From: Anseranas semipalmata
Lineage: Eukaryota; Chordata; Aves; Anseriformes; Anseranatidae
Length of the DNA stretch: 64,000 bases
Direction of reading: 5' to 3'
NCBI GenBank assembly: GCA_013399115.1
Contig: VXAA01006455.1
Span: forward strand, 531,927 to 595,926
Shown: one piece after another, positions 1 to 11,381 of the stretch
Numbering within the stretch: position 1 is the first letter of the stretch
Layout of the letters: each line of letters opens with the position of its first letter
Position numbers and translations under genes: made by a program
The notes under the pieces: model-generated
What the model was told of the DNA's origin: nothing
Database searches by the model: none
What the model saw: only the letters and a program-made list of their open reading frames with translations

Positions 1-3000
1 TTTAATGGGGTTTGACTGAATTATCTTCCAAAGCAAGAGAGACTTAAAGCAGTTTAGCTAATATTCTTCGGATTCACACCTTCGGTTAATTTGGATTGTT
101 TTTCCTGAAAGTCCCTATGTAAACAAGCAGCTGGAGACTTTTTGAAAGCTTAAAAGATTTGCGGCAGAGAAAATAATCACACGATCGAGATTTGAGATTG
201 CAGGAGAGGCATTAGAAAGCTGATTAAAGTTCACTCCAAATAAAACTGATGAATTGCTGGCAGGAATGGGGACATGCTTCAGATGTCCAGCTGGTCCATA
301 CAAAAGACTGAGTTTATTTCTGGAAGGGACATTCTTTGCTTTTTGTCTTGTAAAATTCAAGTTTATTAGGGTATATCTTTGTACGGTCAGAAGGCTTTGC
401 ATCTCCCGCCTATGCAGAAATGAGGACATATTTTAACCCTTAAAACTCCACGGGCAGGTTGAGATTGTTAAACACATTCATTGTAGAGAAAACTCCCATA
501 TGGTGGAAGCCTATTCATGATTGATATGAACTTCCTGAAAGCTGAAAATCCTCTGTGGGATTTATTGAAGAAATGGAAGTAAACCAGCTGAGAGGTAATT
601 CTGAGAAGTTAGTGGCAAAGTGTACTCTTTGGAAACTTGTCTAGAGAGATGAGTGAACAGAAATTGATTAAATAATCCATTTTTAATATAGAAGAAAGGC
701 GCTGCTATGGGTGACCCAAACATCTCTGCTAAGCTATTCGTATTACTTATAAGCAATACAGGAATGAACCATGGAGTTGATGAAACTCTTTAGACAAAAT
801 AAAAGGCATTGTGGAAAACTCTGTAAATACCTTGTTTGGAGAGGTAACTGGGTAATGGTTACAGTACAATATTTACAATTTTACACGGTGGAAGGAACAG
901 TTTGAACATTCATGGTTTCTAAATTAACTTTGGCTGCTCACAAAAAGCAGTTTCAGAAACTGAGGACAACTCCATACATCCACTTTTTGCTAAGTAATAG
1001 TCGGGGGAGAAAAGCAAAACAAACAAACTCTGTACACTGCTTAAATAAAAGAACAATAAATAAAGCCTCCCTGCAATACATAATGCTCACAGGTCTCCAG
1101 CTTGAACCAAGGAGTGCAGGACCTCATTTGGCATAAATACATATAAGATCATGAACTTCGGGGGGCTTGGCTGTCACAGCTCACGGCGTATTTGCTTCCT
1201 CTCATTTAAGTAAGAAAACAGGCACTGCTAATAAAATTCAAGGGGCACCTATTTAGGTTGATAAAAGAATTATTTTTTCACCTACATATCACCCAAGCCA
1301 AAATTAAAACTCTGGGACTCACTGTCAAAGTAGAGGTCAGTATGGCCAACAGGTTCATTAAATTCAGAAGGAGAGTGGACACCTATGTGAATAATTAAAA
1401 TATTATTCACATTTGTCAGCAAAGATCATCACTGATGAGAAACATGCTTCAGTACCTGACACACCCCTTCACCACTGATGTGAAATTTTCTTAGGTGCGT
1501 ATCTCTGTATAATTATTAATTAGTGGAGTTTTATATTACACTATATTGCATCCACTACTTATCACCCTTGGAAACAGAATTCCAGATCATAGGGTCCAGT
1601 GAGCTGGTATATCAGTTTCTGTGACAAAATAAAAACTGAAAATATGCTCAGTTTCATGTTGTATTTTCCACACAGAAAATGCTTCTCAAGATAAATAGTC
1701 ATGTACTAGCTAAATGTAATTTCAACATTTGCAATTTTCATTAAAACTAAAAATCTATTTCTCTTCTTTATTTGAAAGCGTACATTTCGTTTCACAAGAA
1801 AAATAATCTCTGCTGGGTGCACATTTAAGGGAGCAAGGTATGAACTTCGTATGTGCAAGGGATGTCTCACCTGAAGATGGGCTCGTTTTATAAGCCCAAA
1901 GGAGATTAATGGTCTTCTCTAGTAATTAAAATGCTACCTTTGCTTACCCAAAACTGCCTTGCCTGAGGTATCTTAGTGCTGGGTTGGAAAATAGACAGAA
2001 GTTTAGTTTGGAAATCAGTCTCCTGAACAAAGTCCCTAAGCATATTTGTGCAGAGATATCACTAGTGGTAACATACATCTACATTACACTTCCCCAATGG
2101 TGGTTACTCGGTGTGAAACACTCACATATGGCAATTCCTATGGTGTCAGACTGGGCACCTGCAACTGCAAGACAACATTCCTCAGCCTCACCCCCAGCAT
2201 GTAAGGCTGGGTGATGATATGCATTTATTTTAAACCCCGGCTATAATTCTGCCTGTAGAAAAAGTAGAAATTGTTGACTGTCACCTACTAAGCAAAATAT
2301 CATCTGCATAGTATCCTAGCTAAATGATGGAATGTCAAACAAGAATATACTGGAAGCTTGCCATTATTTATAATTATTTCCAACTGACATGTTTGCAAAT
2401 ATGGGTTCACGGTGAATTTTCTGTTTGGGGTAAACATGCTTATTTAAAATGAGTCATCATATCATATAGGTCCTCATGTAGCTGTATGGTAAGAACCAAT
2501 TGGGATACAGCAAAATTACAATCATGTAAGGCTTTTCCCTGTGAAAAAGGCCAGCCTTGATTTTTGGCTACACAGCGTCACTCTACAGCTGCTTCTTCTC
2601 CAGGATCTTTAGATACTGAATTTTATCAGTTACATTGTGCCTGTACAAACTGGACACTAATGCAGATGTTCACATTTTCTAATGATAGGGACCCAAACTA
2701 CCTAAAAGTGATTTCTTTTCTCCCAATCATCTGTATAGGTCATAAAGGCTCACTGAGGTGACAGTACAGCTAAATGACCTAGGTACTACCACCAAAATGG
2801 GAGGTCCCATACCTGCCACTGTTCTGTCTCTGTAATTCTTTCCCCTCCCTTGCTTCTTTCCTCAAATTTATTTTGGGTTGGCTGCTACTGCTTTAACCTC
2901 CTGAACTGGCTCACACTAAAGGGTGGTCTAAGTCACACTTACTTGACATGGCTAACATGCATGAATTACTTATGGCAAACACTTCCCCAGATCTGAGATG

Positions 3001-4358
3001 TGGTACTAAATGTGGTTTCATGCAAAATCTCATCTTTCTAATTGGAGGGCAATGATCTGGCCAGGATCCATAGCTTCCTTTGTACCATGCCTTTCTTTGC
3101 ATCTTCTAAAGCAAAGAAAAGAGGGATGCTCTACAGGGTGTTTGACCAACAAGTGAACAGTGTTCTGGTGCATGAGGCCAGGTTGCCTCTTCACCATCCG
3201 CTGCAAATGGAAGATACCACCTGAGAAGCTTGCTCCATGGGCAGGGCAAGAACGATCTCCCAAGGCTTTTTCTCATACCTCTACATGGAACAGTTTTTCT
3301 TATCCAGACTGAAAGTAAAAAGACAGAGCTACAAATCTCGCACTCAGTTTGCCACGTCCTTTCCCAGCCCACACTCCCTGCCCTCCAACAGGACTTATGA
3401 GCTAAGAATGAGAAATAGGGCAACTTCACTCCACTTTAATTCTCTGTGTGGCCAAACCCAGGGCTGTGGTATTGCAGCCTAGTGAGAGATGTAAAGAATG
3501 AAATAAGAATCCTCAGAGGAACACTTTCTGCATTTGTACTTCCAGGAAGATCCTTAGTATTTGTGTTTAATTATTTTACAATGCCTTTAAAATCTGGAGA
3601 TAATTTGCGCTTTCTGCTTATGCTGTAGAAGGTATAATAAACATCTCTCTAATGCCCAGTAAACACTTGCCCCTTATTGTTCTCTTTATTTGCATGCATG
3701 CCTTCAATTTCATAGCAACAATAAAGCTATCCCAGCCTGCAATCTTTTACTTCTTGGGTGGTTAATTCAGATGTTTTAGCCATAATGCCTTCGTGACTCT
3801 GCTCTCCCCTGGAACTGTATTATAAATGTCCAGAAATTCATTATTTTTAAATTATTATTTAATTCTAACGCACAGTCAAAACAGGGCTTCGATCTTTATT
3901 CAGGACATGTCTTATAAAACCCGAGGCTTGTTGTACACAGGTAATCTCAGTGAAATTAACAGCTCAGACCTCCTCTTACATCGAGTTCAAATTTGTGTAA
4001 ATCAGAGCTGCTCTTAAGTTGTTCCAAGATGATGAAGATCAATATGCCTGAAGATCAATAGCTTAATGGAAGCTCAAAGTCGTACACAAATGCATATTGC
4101 AGGACAGAGGACTCATTCTACGCTGCTATTATTTGGGTGAAACTCACAGTTTTAGACAAGGATATGACAAGATACAAAGCAAACCACTCCTCATGCCATT
4201 ACTGTTCAATCCACAAGGTTCCCTTCACCAGGTACTACTGTACTCCAGCAAAGAGCTTTTCACCTACCCTGATAAACCTGGATTCAGTGATATGACTTCC
4301 TTCTGTCTTTGGCAACAAAATCATGAACTGGCTCTCATGCATAGGTGTAATCTTGGCC

Positions 4359-4375
4359 AAAAAAAAAAAAAAAAA
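4359..4375 (+). repeat. Poly-A run (A17)
   Basis: Seventeen consecutive A. No retroposed body is visible upstream, so it is read as a simple homopolymer and not as a retrocopy tail. Confidence 0.9.
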
Positions 4376-4501
4376 GTAACAAATCAAATGAACTAGTACA
4401 TCTGAAATTTCTACCAGAAATGATACCCTTGTCCTTAAATAGTACCCATCAAGAAAACTACGTCTTGACTCAACAGCTTGATGCATTTAGCTAGACAAAA
4501 T

Positions 4502-4564
4502 CACTTCTGCTTTCTTCCCTTTCTTTTCATCTCTTTTTCTCCTCTTCTTTCTCTTCTTTCCTTA
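4502..4564 (+). repeat. Pyrimidine-rich tract
   Basis: About 60 bases of almost pure C/T ending in a TTAG. The end resembles a plus-strand splice acceptor, but no open exon with a donor follows it, so it is treated as low-complexity sequence. Confidence 0.7.
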
Positions 4565-6834
4565 GTATTATTTCTCAATTTCAGGCATTACTGATCCAGG
4601 TCACCACACAAACTATAAAAATGACCAGAGTCACCTTTCCTGCTGTGTTATTGACTTCAGACCCACACAAGCAACCTGCATTTTTAGAGCAAAGAGGGAT
4701 TTTGGTGACCAGCAGAAGGACACCACTCTAAGAAGATCTTTAGCACTGAAACACAGAAAACAAATCACAAGTCACTTAATTTTTTTTAAAGATTGGGTAG
4801 AGGTTGCTTTTATAATTAACTTATTTTTCTCTCTAAAAAATGCTTTTATAAAAAATGTTAGTCACACAGATGACGGTACTCACAGCATTATCCTGTTCTT
4901 GGAAAGCTCTGAGGATGAGCTGGATACGTGTCACTGCATGCTTAATACGTGAAGCAAGCTGAACCATTATACTTAGATAAAATAAAATCAGATGTTTAGC
5001 ACTGGTTTAATACAGGAAGAAAAACAGCTACATGTACGATAACTCAAATGAATTCAAATGTAAGCACTTACCAATTACTGCTATGGTTACTTGGCAGTGC
5101 ATCCTCAAGTCCCATGGGAAAACTGCACAGGCAGGAGCCTGACAACCACAGACAGAGTAGCCTTAATTTCTATCGCACATTGCTGAGGGCAAGGGCACTA
5201 GTGTCTTTCAAGGAAAGGCCCGAAACAAGCTCTGTCCAGCTCAGGCTTTGGGTGTTAAGAAGTACTGCCTGTATATACTTAAGATTTAGATTGTAAGACG
5301 CCAGCGTTGCCACTAAGTAATAAGAAAAGAGACATGTGCTGTTTTATATTTGCACTGTTATTGTGTAAAACAAGAAACACACACAGATCTGTCAGTCTTC
5401 AAGTGCTAGCTGGAAAATATTAGGGGCACAGACGTACACTTACACTGTCTTCTCCTGGAAGTACCACCGGGGATGGCTGGCAAACAGACTTTCCCAGTGC
5501 CTGAGCAAACCTCAAACCATGGGACAGGACTTCTGGTCAGCCAGCCCAGAGCTGGCTCTCCTCATCATCAGCAAGTAGTCATGGGCATGATAACTCAAAA
5601 ACGTGACTAACAGAAGCTTTGCAATGAGAGGCCGACAAACTGTTGGTCATTTCATAACAGTCCTTAAAATCACATAAAGCAATTCTTTTAATTGTAAGTT
5701 TTATGAGGCTTATAAGATTGAGGTTATTTTACTACCTTCAATGCTAAAGCCTGACGACACCCTGTGCAGAAAACTGTTTTACTTCATCTCTGGCCCATCC
5801 AGCAAAATCCTCTCATAACACCAGGAGGAAAAGCAGCCAGCACACAGATTCACAGTCCATTTTGTCACTGTTTAACTTTCTGGTTGGCAGAACAACTAAA
5901 GAGATGCACAAAAAGGCCAAGAGGCGGGTAAGCTTCACAGTTTTCTTTGTCTCATCACTATTTCAGAGGCCAGTTACATTTAAACTAACACCAGCATACA
6001 AATGGTAAAATATTCTGCCAACATAGATGCGCTGAAATTCAATGCACTTAAACCCAGCTCTGACAGGCAATCTCCTGTCGTAGTCAAAAATATTTCCCGT
6101 GAGAGTTCCTGAAAGTCTTGCCTTATACTCAGGTCACCACCATGAGACAGTGATAATTCTTTCAGATAGTTTTTTTTTTCGCTTTGTTTTCCCCAGTGGT
6201 GGCCTAAAACAGGCACCACTGCAGAAGAAGATTTAAAAACATACCCACATTTCAATTACTGAGTGATATTTTTTTCCACCTCTAACGTGTAGCCAAGGCT
6301 TGCATTTGTCCTCAGCATTCTCTCGGTCCTTCCAAATTCACCCTTCTTCTACTGAGCACAGCAGAAACATACTAGAAAGACATACACAGCACAGGAAGAA
6401 TAAGGCACAAGGATTCAAGGAGGTAAGAGCTTAAAGCACAGCATGGCTTTTACAATGTATGACTTATTTCTAACATTATGTTTAAAAGAAGCTCCAGTTT
6501 ATTAAACGAGCCAACTACACCTTCCTGAAGTAAATTAGCTCTTCAACTACTGGAGCCTATCAGCATCACTATCCATAAAATGTTAAGGTCCAAGACTGAG
6601 GTCCTCCTCTTAACAGACTACACACTTGCTAAAATCAGTCCAGCTCCAACAGCTTATAAACAGAACAGACAAAACAAAGCAAGCGATGTTATGACCCCAC
6701 CATTACAGAGATATGCTAAAACACAAAGAAATTCATGGACTGCGGCAAATAGTAATTTAATCTAGGTCTCCTCAGCAGAATCACACAAATGGTTACTGTG
6801 GCTTTGGGGGTGCCCAGGAGCACCCCCCAGTACC

Positions 6835-7118
6835 TACGAGAAGGGCACGAAGATGACGGATCCAGGCTCTTCAAAGCGGTGCATGGCAGGAGGGCAGGAG
6901 GTAATGGTCGCATGCTGAAACATGAGGGGTTCAGATGGGATGTAAGGAAAAGCTTTTACACCCGTGGACAGACAAGCCAGACTGGCAAGTCTCTGTCCTT
7001 GGGGGGTTTAGGACCCCAAAGTCCTGGGCAACCTGTCTGACCACAGAGCTGAGCCTGCTTTGAGCAGGGGGCTTGACTAGAAACATCCTGAGGTCCCTTC
7101 CAGCCTCCATGATCCAAA
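6835..7118 (+). mobile_element. CR1 LINE, 3' fragment
   Basis: The sequence follows the plus-strand 3' end of CR1. It has the GGCTCTTC...GCGGTGC block and then a GGTTCAGATGGGATGTAAGG-like block. After these come TGCTTTGAGCAGGGGGCTTG-ACTAG and the terminal GAGGTCCCTTCCAGCCTCC. It is 5'-truncated and internally shortened compared with the family consensus, and the terminal octamer is reduced to CATGATC. Insertion by target-primed reverse transcription explains the 5' truncation. No functional ORF remains. Boundaries are by eye. Confidence 0.85.
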
Positions 7119-8581
7119 CACATGTGACTGCAATTCCAAGAGCAGAATAATAGAAATATTATGCGTTTTTGTCTTTCAAGATATCTTTTCTCTGACAGCT
7201 TTCAACAAAATTGCTTAGCATCAATCTCAGCAATTTATTCAATCCAAAATGAAAGGTTTAAGTTTTAGAATTTAATTTAAATATCATTGAAGCAAATTTG
7301 AAACTACAATTTCAAATGGAAAAAAAAAATAACTGCTACTATTTTTTGCAAGTATGTAACCAAAACACATTTTAAAAAGTCTTGATTCTAGATTACTTTC
7401 TGGGAGGAAATAAACTAAATCAGCAGAAGCTGATGGATTAATTTAATTTGACTGAAATCTACATTTCTTGCTGGGGAAAAAGTTGGACAAGAATTTCACT
7501 GATGCCATCTTCAATGCTTTGTTATAAGACCTTCTCTCTCTAACTACTAAAGATTTAGGAAGCAATTCTGCAAGGCACCAAATGTCCTCATCCTACAAGT
7601 CATATGCGCCCAGCCTTTTGCAAGAATGATCAGCATTCTGCTAGCTCAGACCCACCTCCCTGGGGAGCTGACCTTATATTTAACCTACTTTAATCACGCT
7701 GCAGAATGAATTATTGAGAAAAATTATGAAACTGGAAAACACTATTACTGCTGGCATTTATTGTTACTACTACACAAACCTTTTGCACTTGTTTTTCTAT
7801 TTCCAGTCAAGTGAAATAAAAAACAACATGGAATTAAATACTACACAAAGTAGTAAGCCATTTCCAGGAAGAAGTGAGCTGTAGTATTTGACATGTATTT
7901 TTGCTTCTTAACATAAGTATTTTTAGAAAAAATACCTCTAAAAATGAACAAAAAAGCTATTTACAGTCATTCAAAATTTTAGGCCAAAAGAGTTCCTCTA
8001 AATACATCCTGTCATACATAAAGAAGGCAGAGAAATACATTGGTTGTTTGATTTCACTTGGAAATCAACCTCTACTGGTTAGTTAATACTCATATGCACA
8101 CCTCTGTTCCATGTGAATACGGTGTCACTAGCTCATGTTAAACATTTATAAAATACAGCTGAAACTGACTGGGAGGCAGGAATCAGACAAATTAGCAAGG
8201 GTCTTGTCTGCTCTTCTAGATCATTAAAGATACTGCAGTCTCTGAGTCCCAGAGGTTCATGGCAGGTATGACAAATGCAAGCAGCAATATTAGCCAGAAG
8301 AATCTTTTCCCTCTTAAGATGAACAGAAAGGTAAGCTTTTTCTTTCTTTTTGGTACAGACCTTGCTGTTGGGATATATTTTTGTCATCTGCAGGTTGGAA
8401 TATTGCTGTTTGCTCTAATGAGAGCTACATGTGTACGTTTCATGCAGTGCAGCCAGAATGAAAGCTCAGTTCCCAACCGGGAATCCCATTACAGGGTAGA
8501 TGATACTGCAACTTTTCTTGAGAAACCCACCACCAAAGAGGTTGTAATTCAAATATCTTAAATGGTTTTATACAGCTACCA

Positions 8582-8625
8582 CAAAATAAAATAAAATGAA
8601 ATAAAATAAAATAAAATAATAAAAT
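8582..8625 (+). repeat. (AAAAT)n microsatellite
   Basis: About eight units of AAAAT, with one G substitution and one shortened unit. Confidence 0.9.
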
Positions 8626-9410
8626 CAATTTTGCACAATGTATGTTACTGCTGACTTTTAAAACTGAAGCATTTCCTTCCTATTTACAAGAGGCAGATGG
8701 ATGCAATCACCTTCCAGAATTGCCCATCTCCTAAACTGGTTGCCTCATCTTTCTGGATAGGGCTTTCTAGTCAATCTTCTTTCATCATGACTCCTCTCAA
8801 GAATTCTGGTTCATCTTTTCAGGACTTTTTTTCAGAATAAGGGCTTTATGGAAGAAGGCCTAGAGTATACACTGCCTAGAGTATCTACTATCAGTTTGGC
8901 CTTGGGGAAGGACCCCAAAACCCATCAGCTGATATTAGAATTGTCTGATATCCTGATATATGGCATTTACCACTTCATATAGACAAATTAAACATCTTGG
9001 GTGAGAAACACATGCAATGTAGACTTTCCCATCTTTTTGAGCAAATTGTTCTTGATTATCCAGAAGACTGAATCCTGCCTACAGAAAAATTTGAATATAC
9101 TTTGCTTTCCAGACCAGAAGATAACAGAGAAATGATTTTTTTCCTTTTGCTTTACTACAGCTATCTACAGCAAGGCACAAGCAGTTCAAATGCTCCTTCA
9201 CCCTGTGTTTGCCCTTGTTTTCCATTCTGAAAATCTGATCACCGCCGATAACACCCGGTCTATTGGTCATTTTAAATAACTGTAAACCCCTTTACACAAT
9301 GGCTAGCCAGGAGATAAAACTCGGAATTCAGTTTCCAATGTCATGAGACTCTGCTCTCAATTGAAATGCGTTTATCTGATTTAAACAAGAGAGGACTGGA
9401 ACCTTATTGA

Positions 9411-9566
9411 ATGGGTAGTGTAGTTAAAATGAAGGAACCCGATGGTGATCTGGCACGTCTGGGGCCGCCTCCTTGTATTAAACTCTCCATCTCCTCCAGA
9501 GTAAAACATTCTCCTGTTGAAGCTTCGGATCAAAATGAAAACTTCATTATGTCTGTAAGGTATTGA
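9411..9566 (+). CDS. Candidate small ORF or first coding exon, unknown product
   Basis: A 51-codon plus-strand frame opens directly after an in-frame TGA at 9,408. It has ATGs at 9,411 and 9,429, the second in an AAAATGA context. It carries several CpGs in a CpG-poor neighbourhood: CCCGAT, GCACGT, GGCCGC and TTCGGA. A donor-like TCT|GTAAGG occurs at 9,552-9,560, so the frame could be an initiating exon ending at 9,554. The peptide contains an acidic N-terminal patch and an RLGPPP motif. I do not recognise the protein, and third-position GC is not raised. A conserved non-coding element or chance is equally possible. It lies on the strand opposite the 61.5 kb exon. Confidence 0.2.
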   Translation: MGSVVKMKEPDGDLARLGPPPCIKLSISSRVKHSPVEASDQNENFIMSVRY

Positions 9567-10050
9567 TCCATTTGGGACTTACTTAAGCTGCCTAGCGTTA
9601 TCTGTTTAGGCCTCCTGGGCTCAAAACAAAACTGGAGTACTCTCTGAGGAGCTGCAGGCTGGCTCCCCCTTCATCCTCCCACCCTGATTCTTCCATGTCC
9701 TCATACCCAGCAAATTGAGATTGCAATCAGCCCTTTCTAAAAGGCTGTGTGCAGATACCAGCATATCATAGCACTTTCCTTTTGCAAGACCAAAAAAACC
9801 ACTCTGCACCCTCTCACCAAGCCACAGACTTTAAAAACTTAAGTTATACCACTGTAATTTCAGCAGTACAGTTATAGCAAATAACCTTCTTAGTGTGAAG
9901 GTATTTATTCTGGCACAGTTTATTCTCATACATAAAGGGGAGTAGGGGAATATAATGTAAAGTACCACCTAACGATAAAATTGCAATTATGCAAGAGTGG
10001 CAGGAAGAAATATGCCCTAGAACGAAAATGTCTTTATTATGTATGCCTGA

Positions 10051-10064
10051 ACACACACACACAC
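10051..10064 (+). repeat. (AC)7 microsatellite
   Basis: Seven AC dinucleotide units. Confidence 0.85.
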
Positions 10065-11335
10065 CCCGATGCAACACAGCCAGCTCGCTTTCCCCTGAAC
10101 GTATCACCATCCACACCAGTCCCGCAGGCAGAAGCTGAAGAACAGAAGCGCTGCGGAGCACAGGACAGGGGATGGGACTTGTTAGCTCGGGCAAACCTCA
10201 CCACACTGCTTCACACCTGAGCTGGGACAGCACAATACCGTGCCAGACAAAGCTACCAGCACAACGGTCTCTCCCTTTTCAGTCATCCATATCACTGGCT
10301 TCTTTCTCTGTCATTTTATTAGATGCTCTTGTAGCTATTTTACATACAGTTCCTGTTACCTATTTTTTGCTTTGTCTGGTTACTGTCCCGTCAATTCTTT
10401 TCATCAAATAATATTGGAAACACAGCAGCTGGATGAAATGCACTCAGCTCATCGCTAACACACACTGCTGGCCATTCGGGGGTGATGTTACAGTCCTCAC
10501 TTTATTATCAACTCCTGCCCACTGCACTAAGTCAGACTTTCATTTGCCATTCTGTTCCCCAGGCTAGAGCACATTTATAATCCCCTTTGGATTTATTTTC
10601 TATTCTAGATATCTACCTCTGAAAATGAAGATACAGAAAGAAAAAAACATGGCCTGCGTGATACACAATTAGACAGCATCTTATACCAGGAGAAAAAGTA
10701 TATCCGTGGGGCCTTTTTGCATGGTTATATTTCACATCTCTAACACTGCATGGAGACGCACTGATCACATTAAATGCAAATCAATAATGTTAGGGGCAGT
10801 TTCAATGAATCTTGGGAGAGAGGATTGTGCTCTGAAGCTCACTGAGTCCAATCTTAGATTCACTTGTTTCTGAACGTATGATGAATTTGCTATGCAAGTT
10901 CAGTTTTACAAGGACCTAAGTACCTCCTGTGAAGTGTGCTGTGATGTGTGCTCAGCTCCCACTGAGACTAATGGGACCTTAAGGGGCTGGACAAATTTCA
11001 AGAACAGGCGTTTTCTGAGTTATTAAGGGGATTCCTGTCTGTGGACCTGATCCTACACAATGATGTATTGCTGCTGAAGGAAGCAGAAGCAGAAATTACT
11101 CAGTATCTTGAAGGAGTAGACTACAGAAAGCCCTAAGGCTAGAAGAGAAGACAACAGGCAGTGAAGGCAGCTGGCCAGTACGCCTCAGTTGTTACAAGGC
11201 TCTCAGGAAAATGGTCTGGTTTGGCAGCCAGTCACACTGGGGCTAGGACAGTGAGCATCAGGGGGGCAAGACACGATTACACTATCGTTATTTACCAAGC
11301 TAGCCGTGGTGTTTTTTCAAGCATGACTGAATTAC

Positions 11336-11381
11336 ATCAGCCCTTTGATGGGCTGATTTTACTCCCTGGCTGGGAGTAAAA
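11336..11381. other. Two adjacent perfect hairpins
   Basis: ATCAGCCC (11,336-11,343) pairs with GGGCTGAT (11,350-11,357) around a 6-nt loop. Directly abutting it, TTTACTCCC (11,358-11,366) pairs with GGGAGTAAA (11,372-11,380) around TGGCT, with one more T-A pair possible. The stems are 8 and 9-10 bp with no mismatch. They are too short for a pre-miRNA. No function is assigned. Confidence 0.75.

Larger units (their letters stand above)
1..6834. other. Non-coding AT-rich DNA
   Basis: I find no exon, RNA gene or recognisable transposon here. Open frames are short (about 107 codons at most), overlap each other on both strands, and lack both codon bias and convincing splice borders. The stretch carries an A17 run near 4,359 and a pyrimidine-rich tract near 4,502-4,564. 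It is best read as intron or intergenic DNA, possibly of the minus-strand gene whose exon lies at 61.5 kb. Confidence 0.6.

Noticed and set aside
6806..6827. GGGGGTGC...GCACCCCC 8-bp hairpin
   Set aside because: It lies at the edge of a CR1 fragment and is short, so it is probably repeat-derived.
10920..11000. TCAGCTCCCACTGAGACTAATGGGACC-like words suggestive of an old amniote repeat
   Set aside because: Too short and decayed to name without a library search.
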